Assembly: GCF_038235435.1 (NCBI RefSeq)
Contig: NZ_CP151275.1
Location: forward strand, 4,278,001 to 4,342,000
From: Niveibacterium sp. SC-1
Lineage (GTDB): Bacteria; Pseudomonadota; Gammaproteobacteria; Burkholderiales; Rhodocyclaceae
Direction: 5' to 3'
Length of the DNA stretch: 64,000 nucleotides
Shown: piece by piece, positions 1 to 7,680 of the stretch
Numbering within the stretch: position 1 is the stretch's first letter
How the letters are laid out: each line of letters begins with the position of its first letter
Position numbers and translations under genes: made by a program
Notes under the pieces: model-generated
Database searches by the model: none
Told to the model about the DNA's origin: nothing
The model's input: only the letters and a program-made list of their open reading frames with translations

Positions 1-1
1 C

Positions 2-244
2 ACACGGCATTTCGCCGCGGCAACCGTCGCCACGGTGCTCGAACGCTTCGAAGGCGACGTCTTCGCGAGCTACGCTGCGCTGTCCAGCCATCGCCCGCCC
101 GGCAACCGCTTCGTGCTGCTGAGCGCGCGCGGACAGCTCAGCATCCACGGCGAGGAAGAGGGTTTCTGGTGCGGCGAGATGTGGGTCTCCAACGCCCGCT
201 GCCGCGACATCTTCGAGCCCAGCGAAGCTGCGGTTGCGGCTTAG
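2..244 (+). CDS. C-terminal fragment of an unrecognised protein
   Basis: The frame is open from the window edge to a TAG at 242-244, so this is the last 80 residues of a protein whose start lies outside. The visible part carries the stretches ERFEGDVFASYAAL and FWCGEMWVSNARCRDIFEP. I do not recognise a domain and see no membrane segment. It meets dhaK tail to tail about 20 bp away, with no obvious terminator between them. Codon use is GC-rich like its neighbours, which supports real coding. The function is not assignable from this fragment. Confidence 0.5.
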   Translation, partial: TRHFAAATVATVLERFEGDVFASYAALSSHRPPGNRFVLLSARGQLSIHGEEEGFWCGEMWVSNARCRDIFEPSEAAVAA

Positions 245-264
245 GTCTCAGTACCCGCCAAGCC

Positions 265-1254
265 CTACATCTTCCAGCGCAGCGCCGCGGTGTGCACCGG
301 CGCGTCCCAGAGCGCGCGGAGTTGATCGTCGAGCACCGACACGGTGATCGAGCAGCCGGCCATTTCGAGCGAGGTCACGTAGGAACCGACCAGCTGTCGT
401 TCGATGCGCAGCCCCGCTTCGGCGAGCAGGCGCTGGGCCATGCTGGCCATCAGGTAGAGCTCCATCGCGGGCGAACCGCCGAAGCCGTTGACCAGCAGCA
501 GCACCGGCGCGCCCGGGCGCGGCGCGAGGTCCTTGAGGATCGCGCCGAGCATCTCGCTGGCGATCTCGGCAGCCGGCATCAAGGCCACGCGGCGGCGGCC
601 CGGTTCGCCGTGGATGCCCACCCCCATCTCCATCTCGTTCTCGGCCAGCGTGAATGTCGGCTTGCCCGCGGCGGGCACGGTGCAGGACGAGAGTGCGACG
701 CCCATCGAGCGCGTCTGCGCGTTGACCGTGGTGCCCAGCTTCTGCAGCGCGTCGAGCGTCGCGCCCTCTTCGGCCGCGGCACCCAGCATCCTCTCGACGA
801 TCAGCGTTCCGGCGACGCCGCGCCGGCCGGTCGACCAGGTCGAGGTCTCGACCGCCACATCGTCGTCGGTGATCACCGTGGCGACCTCGCGCCCGCACAT
901 CTCGGCGGCGAGCTGGAAGTTCATCACGTCACCCTCGTAGTTCTTCACCACGAAAAGCACGCCCGCGCCGGTGTCGACCGCCTCCGCCGCGGCGATCATC
1001 TGGTCAGGCGTCGGCGAGGTGAAGACCTGGCCGGGGCAGGCGGCATCGAGCATGCCATGACCGACGAAGCCGGCATGCAGGGGCTCATGGCCCGAGCCGC
1101 CACCCGAGATCAGCGCGACCTTGCCCGGCTTGAGCTCACGGCGACGCACGAACTTGTGCTCATCGCCGAGCGTCAGGATGTCGGCGTGCGCGGCAGCGAA
1201 GCCGTCGAGGCTTTCGGTCAGCACCGTGGCGGGATCGTTGATCAGCTTCTTCAT
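265..1254 (-). CDS. dhaK: Dihydroxyacetone kinase substrate-binding subunit DhaK
   Basis: DhaK binds dihydroxyacetone covalently through a histidine and receives phosphate from ADP/ATP held by DhaL, giving dihydroxyacetone phosphate in the cytoplasm. The 329-residue length is normal. Visible signatures are the N-terminal KKLINDP, the SGGGSGHEPLHAGFVG loop and the GVGIHGEPGRR segment, whose His is the substrate-binding residue in the family. The start is set by AGGAGA eight bases before the ATG. It is the last gene of the minus-strand operon and is separated from dhaL and dhaM by PTS genes and an HTH gene. In E. coli the order is dhaKLM, so this layout is rearranged. Assignment is secure. Confidence 0.96.
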   Translation of the reverse strand: MKKLINDPATVLTESLDGFAAAHADILTLGDEHKFVRRRELKPGKVALISGGGSGHEPLHAGFVGHGMLDAACPGQVFTSPTPDQMIAAAEAVDTGAGVLFVVKNYEGDVMNFQLAAEMCGREVATVITDDDVAVETSTWSTGRRGVAGTLIVERMLGAAAEEGATLDALQKLGTTVNAQTRSMGVALSSCTVPAAGKPTFTLAENEMEMGVGIHGEPGRRRVALMPAAEIASEMLGAILKDLAPRPGAPVLLLVNGFGGSPAMELYLMASMAQRLLAEAGLRIERQLVGSYVTSLEMAGCSITVSVLDDQLRALWDAPVHTAALRWKM

Positions 1255-1301
1255 GCGGATCTCTCCTGCGAAGCAAGGCTGCGGCGATCGCGCCGCGCGG
1301 A

Positions 1302-1733
1302 CTACATCAGCTCGATATGACGGACCAGGGAACGCACCATTTCGGCGACGAGCTCGTCGAGCCTGTGGTTGCGCTCGACGCTGCCCAGATCCGGCACCGT
1401 GAGCACCAGGTTGCGCGTCGCCGGGCGCGCCTCGGCCGCGCGCATGCGGGTGTGATGGGCCTCGGCATAGGCGGCGAGGAACTCGTCGCGCTCGTGCGGC
1501 GCGAAGTGGCAGACGCCGAACAGGGTTTCCAGATGCTGGACCGGGATCGGCACCGGATAGAGCGGGCTGGAGATCTGCGAGATGAAAGAGCGGTTCTTTC
1601 CGAGCGCCAACGCCAGCTTCTGGCGCGTGCCCGAGGGCCGGTTGTCGAGCACCTGGCGCAGCACGTTCTTGTAGCGTGCGACCGCGGGGGCGACGGCGGT
1701 ATCGGTCTTGCGGGAACTGCGCTGGCTACTCAA
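1302..1733 (-). CDS. Small HTH (XRE-like) protein inside the dha operon
   Basis: A 143-residue protein between enzyme I and dhaK. Residues about 32-65 (RQKLALALGKNRSFISQISS and the following PVPIPVQHLETLF) have the layout of a Cro/C1-type helix-turn-helix. The rest is helical and ends in EMVRSLVRHIELM. I place the start at the TTG at 1733, preceded by GGAG at seven bases. The frame runs further upstream, but only inside the enzyme I gene. Its position suggests it regulates the operon or senses its PTS state, which is inference. It could bind the palindrome in the operon promoter, but nothing in the sequence proves that. Confidence 0.7.
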   Translation of the reverse strand: MSSQRSSRKTDTAVAPAVARYKNVLRQVLDNRPSGTRQKLALALGKNRSFISQISSPLYPVPIPVQHLETLFGVCHFAPHERDEFLAAYAEAHHTRMRAAEARPATRNLVLTVPDLGSVERNHRLDELVAEMVRSLVRHIELM

Positions 1734-1752
1734 TCGGGGGCTCCGGATTCGT

Positions 1753-3366
1753 TCATGACAGGCGCGTCTGCGAGATCGCAAGCTTGGCACGCGCCACGGC
1801 GGCGGGCGACATCGAGAGCCTGCGCAGCCCCGCGGCGAGCAGGGCCGGAATCCGCTGCGGATTGCCGCCGGCCTCGCCGCAGAGGCTCAGCTCGATACCG
1901 CGCGCCGAGGCGGTCCGCGCGAGCATCTCGATGAGCCGCAGTACCGCGGGGAAGGCCGTCTCCGCGAGCTCGGCCACGCCGGCATTGTCGCGTGCGGCAG
2001 CGGCGACGTACTGCGTCAGGTCGTTCGAGCCGATCGAAAAGAAGTCGGCCGCGAATTGCTCGGCCAGCAGCGCCGCGGCGGGGACCTCGATCATGATGCC
2101 CAGTGGCGGCCGCGCGCAGGCGATACCGGCGGCTTCGAGTGCCGCCATCTCCGCCTCCAGCATCGCGCGCGCACGCTCCAGTTCCGCGGGCAGCGTGACC
2201 ATCGGCAGCATGATCTTGAGCGGGCCGTGGCAGGTCGCGCGCAACAGCGCACGTAGCTGGACGCGGAAGGGCTCGGGTTGCGCGAAGGACAGGCGCAGAC
2301 CGCGGATGCCGAGGAACGGATTCGTCTCGCCTTCCGGCGTGAGACCGGCGATCGGCTTGTCGCCGCCGGCATCCAGGGTGCGGATCGTGACCGGTCGCCC
2401 GGCCGCCCATTCGACGATGCGACGATAGACGCGGTACTGCGTTTCCTCGTCAGGCAGGCCGCCGGCCCGCTCGAAGAGGAACTCGGTGCGCACGAGACCG
2501 ATGCCGTCGCAGAGCGCCGGGTCGAGCGTGTCGAGCTCCTGCGGGTCGGCGACATTGAGCAGCACAGCCACCGGCGTGCCGTCGGCCGTCCGTGCGGCGC
2601 GCAGGCGCTGGGCTTCGGCCGCCACGCCTTCGGCCGCGAAACCGCTGCGCGCCTGCGCAAAGGCGGCACGCGAATCGGAGGACGGTGCGAGGATCAGCTC
2701 GCCACGCTGGGCGTCGACCAGGGCCGCCTCGTGCGTGCGCCCCAGCAGTTCCGCGGGTCGCACGGGCAGACCCACCAGCATGGGCACCGCGCGCGAGCGC
2801 GCGAGCATCGCCACGTGGCTCGTCGGGCTGCCGGCGCTGAGCACCAGCGCACCGCCCTGCGACCAGTCGATCGCGAGAAAGCGCGAGGGCGGCAGGTCTT
2901 CCGCCACCAGCACCGCGGCGGCCGGCACCAGCACGGACGCGGCGGCACCGGCGAGCTGGTCCAGCACCTGGTCGCGGATGTCGCGGATGTCGCTCGCACG
3001 GGCGCGGAAGTAGGCGTCCTCGGCGGCTGCAAAACCGGCGATCTCGTCCTCGAGCGCCGCGCGCCAGGCTTCGTCGGCGGCCATGCCGGCGGCAATCGCA
3101 TCGAAGGCCGGGGTGGAGAGTTCGGGATCCTCGATCAGCGCGATCTGGAATTCGAGCACCTCGGCCGCCTCGCTGCTGCTGGCCACGACGAGTTCCCGCA
3201 GGGCCGCCAGTGCGGCGATGAGCGCGGCCTGCAACGCGGCCGCCTCGTCTTGCGGTAGCCCGCGATCGCGTGCGCTGCGTGCCGGGCCGTGCAGCACGAA
3301 GAGCGGGCCTTCGGCGAAACCGGCGGAGGCTGCGAGTCCGCGCAGGCGCAGTTCGGGCGGGCTCAT
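1753..3366 (-). CDS. PTS enzyme I (PEP-protein phosphotransferase) of the Dha system
   Basis: Enzyme I takes phosphate from PEP onto a histidine and passes it to HPr, the first step of the chain that rephosphorylates DhaL-bound ADP through DhaM. The 537-residue protein has the phospho-His loop GSPTSHVAMLAR, the PEP-domain motifs EVPAAALLAEQFAADFFSIG and GSNDLTQY, and the C-terminal CGEAGG holding the active cysteine. It is therefore a full-length enzyme, unlike the truncated enzyme I domain at the C-terminus of E. coli DhaM. The ATG overlaps the HPr stop codon by four bases, indicating translational coupling. It may also feed other PTS branches, which cannot be judged from this window. Confidence 0.93.
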   Translation of the reverse strand: MSPPELRLRGLAASAGFAEGPLFVLHGPARSARDRGLPQDEAAALQAALIAALAALRELVVASSSEAAEVLEFQIALIEDPELSTPAFDAIAAGMAADEAWRAALEDEIAGFAAAEDAYFRARASDIRDIRDQVLDQLAGAAASVLVPAAAVLVAEDLPPSRFLAIDWSQGGALVLSAGSPTSHVAMLARSRAVPMLVGLPVRPAELLGRTHEAALVDAQRGELILAPSSDSRAAFAQARSGFAAEGVAAEAQRLRAARTADGTPVAVLLNVADPQELDTLDPALCDGIGLVRTEFLFERAGGLPDEETQYRVYRRIVEWAAGRPVTIRTLDAGGDKPIAGLTPEGETNPFLGIRGLRLSFAQPEPFRVQLRALLRATCHGPLKIMLPMVTLPAELERARAMLEAEMAALEAAGIACARPPLGIMIEVPAAALLAEQFAADFFSIGSNDLTQYVAAAARDNAGVAELAETAFPAVLRLIEMLARTASARGIELSLCGEAGGNPQRIPALLAAGLRRLSMSPAAVARAKLAISQTRLS

Positions 3367-3695
3367 CCTGCGCTCGGCTCCGCGGTGTCATTGCCCGAGT
3401 CACTGCCCGCATCACCGCCTTCCTCGAAGCCCGATTCGATCATCGCCACCATCGCCGCGACCGCTGCCTGCGCGTCCTCACCCTCGGCGCGGAAGTAGAG
3501 GGTCGTGCCCTTCGGAGCCTTGGCGCGCATCACCTTGACCGGACTCTTCGCGTCGATCCAGGGGCCTTCGTCCGCGAGCGCGAATTCGAGCCTCGCGGCG
3601 AAGCGCTTGGCGAGCTGGGTGAATTTCACCGAGGGCCGGGCATGCAGGCCGACTTCATTGACGAGAGTGGCCTGGCCCTGGGCAGTCGCGCTCAT
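3363..3695 (-). CDS. HPr-family phosphocarrier protein
   Basis: HPr relays phosphate from enzyme I to the EIIA-type protein DhaM. The 110-residue protein has the phospho-histidine motif GLHARPSVKF near residue 18 and keeps a serine in DAKSPVKVMRAKAPKG at the place of the regulatory serine of classical HPr. The last 20 residues (after EEGG) are acidic and low-complexity, an extension beyond the usual 85-90 residues. It lies between dhaM and enzyme I, with 12 bp to dhaM and a 4-bp overlap with enzyme I. The dedicated location indicates it serves the Dha kinase. Confidence 0.93.
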   Translation of the reverse strand: MSATAQGQATLVNEVGLHARPSVKFTQLAKRFAARLEFALADEGPWIDAKSPVKVMRAKAPKGTTLYFRAEGEDAQAAVAAMVAMIESGFEEGGDAGSDSGNDTAEPSAG

Positions 3696-3707
3696 CCTCG
3701 TTCTCCC

Positions 3708-4097
3708 CTACACCGGTGACAGTTCTTCGGCGGTGCGCTGCACCGCCTCGAGCGGACTGCCGCCCGAAGCTTCGGTGGCGGCCATCACCGCGCCCTCGAC
3801 GACCGGCGCGCTGCAGACCACGACCTTGTCGCGGCGCGCATCGTCGAGCATCTCGATCGCCATCTCGCTATTGGTCTCGGCCCCGCCCAGATCAACGAGG
3901 ATCGCGACGCCGGCCGGCGACCAGGCGCGTTCGATCGCACCCAGGATCGCCGCCACATCGGTGCCGAGCCCGCCGTCCGGGTCACCTCCGGTCCAGGCCA
4001 GCGGCACCGAGTCGCCCACCATCTGGCGCACCATGTCGGCCGCGCCCTCCGCGACCTTGGACGAATGCGAGACGATCACGATTCCGACATTGGGCAC
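3708..4097 (-). CDS. dhaM: DhaM, EIIA-like phosphotransfer subunit of PTS-dependent DHA kinase
   Basis: DhaM donates phosphate to ADP bound in DhaL. The 129-residue protein starts PNVGIVIVSHSSKVAEGAAD, whose His is the phosphorylated residue of the EIIA (mannose-like) fold, and continues with DLGGAETNSEMAIEML and APVVEGAV typical of the family. I choose the GTG at 4097 because a perfect AGGAGG lies seven bases upstream and the protein then begins at the family's usual N-terminus. An in-frame ATG at 4136 would add 13 unrelated residues. It carries only the EIIA domain. HPr and enzyme I follow as separate genes in the order in which they are fused in E. coli DhaM. Confidence 0.93.
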   Translation of the reverse strand: MPNVGIVIVSHSSKVAEGAADMVRQMVGDSVPLAWTGGDPDGGLGTDVAAILGAIERAWSPAGVAILVDLGGAETNSEMAIEMLDDARRDKVVVCSAPVVEGAVMAATEASGGSPLEAVQRTAEELSPV

Positions 4098-4135
4098 CTT
4101 GTGTCCTCCTCTGTGGTACTGCAATCCCGCATCCA

Positions 4136-4741
4136 TCAGTCCGTGTCCAGCGCGCCGCAGATCGCCGCGACCAGCAGCGAAGCCGAGCGTGCGCCGGGAT
4201 CCATGTGGCCGATCGAACGTTCGCCGAGGAAGGAGGCGCGGCCCTTGATCGCGCGCATCGGCACGGTCCGCTCCGCAGCTTCGGCTGCACAGCGTGCCAG
4301 CCGCGCCGACAGCCCCTCGCCGCCACGCGCGAGCGCCTCCTGTACCGGCACCAATACATCGAGCATCGTCTTCTGGCCGGGCTCGCTCTTTCCCAGTTTC
4401 TCGATCGCGGCAATCGCGCTCGCGAGTGCGGCCGCAAGGCCTGCAGCATCCAACGGTTCTGGCCAGGCCTTGCCCAGGCTCATGAAGAGCGTGCCGTAGA
4501 GCGGGCCGGAGGCGCCACCGACCTTCATGATCAACGCGGTGCCCAGCGCCTTGAGCGTTTCCGCGGACGGCTTGTCGTGCCACTGCGGCGAGGCTTCCAG
4601 CACATGGCGGAAGCCGCGCTCCATGTTGAGGCCGTGGTCGCCGTCGCCAATCGCGCGGTCGAGTTCGGTCAGCTCCTCGGCATGCACGAAGATGGTCTCC
4701 GCCATCGCCGCGATGAGTTTCGCCTGCAGGGTCGGCGTCAT
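4136..4741 (-). CDS. dhaL: Dihydroxyacetone kinase ADP-binding subunit DhaL
   Basis: DhaL holds ADP as a cofactor, is rephosphorylated by DhaM and transfers phosphate to dihydroxyacetone on DhaK. The 201-residue protein has the Mg-binding ELDRAIGDGDHGLNM motif, the GGASGPLYGTLF loop and GERSIGHMDPGA near the end, all diagnostic. The ATG at 4741 follows GAGG at a suitable distance; an upstream in-frame ATG overlaps the ABC ATPase end and is less likely. It lies 8 bp after the ATPase gene and 38 bp before dhaM, in the same operon. Assignment is secure. Confidence 0.95.
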   Translation of the reverse strand: MTPTLQAKLIAAMAETIFVHAEELTELDRAIGDGDHGLNMERGFRHVLEASPQWHDKPSAETLKALGTALIMKVGGASGPLYGTLFMSLGKAWPEPLDAAGLAAALASAIAAIEKLGKSEPGQKTMLDVLVPVQEALARGGEGLSARLARCAAEAAERTVPMRAIKGRASFLGERSIGHMDPGARSASLLVAAICGALDTD

Positions 4742-4749
4742 GGTCGTCC

Positions 4750-5763
4750 TCACTGGAGCCGCGCGCCGGCAGCGTCGAAGAAAAGCGGCCGCACGAATTC
4801 GATATCCACCGCTTCGCCGCCGGCAAGGCCGTGGCCGTCCTGCGCCAGGGTGACGAAGTCATGCTCGGCAATGCCGACATGCAGATGGATCTGGTCCCCG
4901 AGATTCTCGATGCGCGTGACGCGCCCCAGCGCGCCGCCGCCGTTCGCTGGCCGCACGCGCGCATGCTCGGTGCGCACGCCGACGGTGGCGCACTGCGCGG
5001 GCGCAGCCAGCGCGGGCAGCAGGCTGCGCGGCAGGAGGTTGATGACCGGGCTGCCCAGGCGCGTCGCGACATAGGTGCTGACCGGGTCCTCGTAGATCTC
5101 GCGCGGCGTGCCAAGCTGCACGAGGCGGCCGTGGTCGAGCACGCCGACGCGCGTGGCCAGCGTCATTGCCTCGGTCTGGTCGTGGGTGACGTAGAGCATG
5201 GTGGCACCGAGCTCCTGCTGGATGCGCTTGAGCTCGACCCGCAACTCGCCACGCAGCTTCGCGTCGAGCGAGGACAGCGGTTCGTCCATCAGGTAGATCT
5301 GCGGCGTGCGCACCAGCGCGCGGCCGATCGCGACGCGCTGCATCTGGCCACCCGAGAGCTGGGTGGCGCGACTGCTGAGCTTTTCCTCGATATGCAGGAG
5401 GCGTGCGACCTCGCGCACTCGCACCTCGATCTGCGGCTCGGGCACCCGGCGCGCCGGCGAGCGCAGCGGGAAGGCGAGATTGTCGAAGACGCTCAGATGC
5501 GGGTAGAGCGAGTACTGCTGGAACACGAAGGCAAGATCGCGCGCGGCGGGCGGCTCCTCCGTGATGTCTTCGCCACCGATCCACACGCGGCCACTGTCGG
5601 GCTTCTCCAGCCCGGCGAGCAGGCGCAGCGTGGTCGTCTTGCCGGCGCCCGTGGGGCCGAGGAGGACCAGGAACTCGCCGTCGCCGACATGCAGGCTGAG
5701 CCCGCTCAGCGCCTGGATGGCGCCGAAGCGTTTGGAGACCTCGTCGAAGCGGAACTCAGCCAT
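4750..5763 (-). CDS. ABC importer ATPase, carbohydrate/polyol type (first of two)
   Basis: A 337-residue nucleotide-binding subunit of a CUT1-like importer. It has Walker A GPTGAGKTTTLR (about residue 37), the Q loop FVFQQYSLYP, signature LSGGQMQR, Walker B IYLMDEPLSSLD and the switch His in THDQTEAM. The C-terminal 100 residues form the MalK/UgpC-type regulatory beta domain. It overlaps the preceding ATPase by 8 bp and lies just before dhaL. Two different ATPases with two permeases and one binding protein is the arrangement of the rhizobial glycerol ABC importer GlpSTPQV, so glycerol, dihydroxyacetone or a related polyol is the likely substrate (inference). Confidence 0.9.
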   Translation of the reverse strand: MAEFRFDEVSKRFGAIQALSGLSLHVGDGEFLVLLGPTGAGKTTTLRLLAGLEKPDSGRVWIGGEDITEEPPAARDLAFVFQQYSLYPHLSVFDNLAFPLRSPARRVPEPQIEVRVREVARLLHIEEKLSSRATQLSGGQMQRVAIGRALVRTPQIYLMDEPLSSLDAKLRGELRVELKRIQQELGATMLYVTHDQTEAMTLATRVGVLDHGRLVQLGTPREIYEDPVSTYVATRLGSPVINLLPRSLLPALAAPAQCATVGVRTEHARVRPANGGGALGRVTRIENLGDQIHLHVGIAEHDFVTLAQDGHGLAGGEAVDIEFVRPLFFDAAGARLQ

Positions 5764-6862
5764 GAGGCACCTCGTGCAGGCGGCTCTTCAGGGCGCGCCC
5801 ATCGCGCTTCCTGAACACGGAGAGGCGCTCGGGCCGCAGATGCAGGCCGACGTTGTCGCCCGCGCGCACTGCGAGTTCGGAGGACACGCGTGCCTTGAGC
5901 GTGCCGCCGCCGGCCGGATTGAGCGTCACGATCTGCGTGGTGCCCATGTACTCCACGCCGAACACTCGTGCGCGCAAGGGTGCCGCCTCATTTGGATCAG
6001 TGAGCTCGATATGTTCGGGCCGCACGCCGAGCACCAGCTCGCTGTCCTCGACCGCTTCGCGCAGCGGCGGCACGGGGACCGCCACGTCGTCGATGCGGAC
6101 CTCGGCCGCGCCCTCGGCAAGCGCGGCGCGGAAAGGAATGAAGTTCATCGCCGGCGAACCGACGAAGTCCGCGACGAAGAGGCTCGCCGGCTGCTCGTAG
6201 ACCGTCCGCGGCGTGCCGACCTGTTCGATCACGCCCTCGTTCATGATCGCGATGGTGTCGGCCATCGACATCGCTTCGAGCTGGTCGTGGGTGACATAGA
6301 CCGTGGTCGCACGCAGGCGGTCGTGCAAGGCGCGCAACTCGCCGCACATGAGCTCGCGGAACTCGGCGTCGAGCGCGCCCAGCGGCTCGTCCATCATGAA
6401 GGCCTTGGGCTGCCGCACGATCGCGCGGCCGAGCGCCACGCGCTGGCGGTCCCCACTGGACAGGCCCGAGACCGGCAGGTCGAGCAGCGGCGCAATCCGC
6501 AGGATGCGCGCGACCTCCTCCACCCGCGTGCGGATCTCGCCGCGCGGCATGCCCTGCGCCTTGAGCGGGAAGGCGATGTTGGCGCGCACGTTCATGTGCG
6601 GATACAGCGCGAAGAGCTGGAACACGAAGGCGATGTCGCGATGCGAAGCACGCCGGAACGTCACGTCCTCACCGTCGAGCAGGATGCGGCCCGAGGTCGG
6701 AAGCTCCAGGCCCGCGATCATGCGCATGGTCGTGGTCTTGCCGCAGCCCGAAGGGCCGAGCAGGCAGAAGAAGTCCCCGTCGCGCACGGTGAAGTCCGAC
6801 TCGCGCACCGCGACGAAATCGCCGAAGGCCTTGTGCAGTTTGTCGACGCGGATCTCGGCCAT
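5756..6862 (-). CDS. ABC importer ATPase, carbohydrate/polyol type (second of two)
   Basis: A 368-residue ATPase paired with the next gene. Walker A is GPSGCGKTTTMR, the Q loop FVFQLFALYP, Walker B FMMDEPLGALD and the switch region THDQLEAMSMAD, followed by a TOBE-like C-terminal domain. The ABC signature reads SGLSSGDRQR instead of LSGGQ-QR, so this subunit may form a degenerate ATP site next to the canonical partner. That would make a functionally asymmetric heterodimer (inference). The gene begins after the first composite repeat block and the small membrane protein gene. Confidence 0.9.
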   Translation of the reverse strand: MAEIRVDKLHKAFGDFVAVRESDFTVRDGDFFCLLGPSGCGKTTTMRMIAGLELPTSGRILLDGEDVTFRRASHRDIAFVFQLFALYPHMNVRANIAFPLKAQGMPRGEIRTRVEEVARILRIAPLLDLPVSGLSSGDRQRVALGRAIVRQPKAFMMDEPLGALDAEFRELMCGELRALHDRLRATTVYVTHDQLEAMSMADTIAIMNEGVIEQVGTPRTVYEQPASLFVADFVGSPAMNFIPFRAALAEGAAEVRIDDVAVPVPPLREAVEDSELVLGVRPEHIELTDPNEAAPLRARVFGVEYMGTTQIVTLNPAGGGTLKARVSSELAVRAGDNVGLHLRPERLSVFRKRDGRALKSRLHEVPHG

Positions 6863-6889
6863 GGTCAGAGGCCCCGCCTGACAAGCGCG

Positions 6890-7118
6890 CGTTGGCCGGG
6901 TCCCGCCCCGGCGGGCGGCTTACTTTCTTGTGCGGACAAGAAAGTAAGCAAAGAAGCCGCCCCCGCATCCTCGCCGCGCTCGCGCGCGGTGCCCTGCGCT
7001 ACTCGAACGAAGGGCTTGGCTGCGGAACTCGCGGCCTTCGGCCACTCAGACAGTCCTCGCCAGCCCGCTGCGCGGGCCCGCACTTCGTTCTGCGTTGCTC
7101 GGCGAGGCTGAAGGGGGA
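6890..7118 (+). repeat. Composite repeat, left-type arm (arm 1a)
   Basis: The arm begins TTGGCCGGGTCCCGCC and holds a 12-bp perfect hairpin at 6919-6948 (CTTACTTTCTTG, 6-base loop, CAAGAAAGTAAG). The recurring block CCCTGCGCTACTCG follows, and the arm ends near TGCGTTGCTCGGCGAGGC. It is the inverted counterpart of 7421-7651, with a small gene between them. It occupies the 325 bp between the ATPase and small-protein genes. Short open frames in it repeat the same translation in every copy and are not genes. Confidence 0.85.
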
Positions 7119-7187
7119 ATCGGCGATGGCGCGGATTCGGTCGGCCGCAGGTATTCCGGTGCGTGTGCGCCTGGCCTTGCATATCTG

Positions 7188-7373
7188 TCACTCCGGAAAC
7201 TTCGAGAACACGGTGAACATCACGACCCCAGCCAGCGTGGTGACAAAGGAATAGGTGTAGAGAGTCATCGAGAAAGGCTGCAGCAGCATCAGCACACCGG
7301 CGCCGATTACCGCGAGACCGAAGTTCTCAAGTGACCCGCGACGCAGCCAGCGGGGGAGTTTTCGGTCACTCAT
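7188..7373 (-). CDS. Small two-helix membrane protein in the ABC-Dha operon
   Basis: A 61-residue protein, MSDRKLPRWLRRG followed by two hydrophobic segments (about residues 18-35 and 38-56), with a basic N-terminus predicted to stay in the cytoplasm. I use the ATG at 7373; the frame extends upstream only into the repeat. Polyol ABC importer loci often encode a small integral membrane protein at this place, so it may be an accessory subunit of the transporter (inference). It is unusual in lying exactly between the two inverted arms of a composite repeat, 70 bp from one and 47 bp from the other. Confidence 0.65.
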   Translation of the reverse strand: MSDRKLPRWLRRGSLENFGLAVIGAGVLMLLQPFSMTLYTYSFVTTLAGVVMFTVFSKFPE

Positions 7374-7420
7374 GACACAGTCTCCGGCACGGAAGATCGG
7401 CTGACCTTTGCCGACGCAGA

Positions 7421-7651
7421 CTCCCCCTTCGACGTCGCCGAGCAACGCAGGATGGACGGCGGTCCCGCGAAGCGGGATGGCGAGGACTGTCTGAGGCCCG
7501 GCACGGGCCGAGTTCCGCAGCCAAGCCGTTCAGCCGAGTAGCGCAGGGAACCGCCGCAGGCGGCGACGTCGCAGGGGCGACTTTCTCTGGTTACTTTCTT
7601 TGTTCGCACAAAGAAAGTAACCCGGCCGCCGGGACGGACTCCCGGCCAACG
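7421..7651 (-). repeat. Composite repeat, right-type arm (arm 1b)
   Basis: Inverted counterpart of the arm at 6890-7118. It starts CTCCCCCTTCGACG, runs through GCCGAGTAGCGCAGGG and ends CCCGGCCAACG. Its hairpin at 7590-7621 has a 14-bp perfect stem (GTTACTTTCTTTGT, loop TCGC). No gene is visible in this 300-bp gap between the small membrane protein and the permease gene. Confidence 0.85.
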
Positions 7652-7680
7652 AACGTCTGCACGAAGGAAAGCGTTCATCG

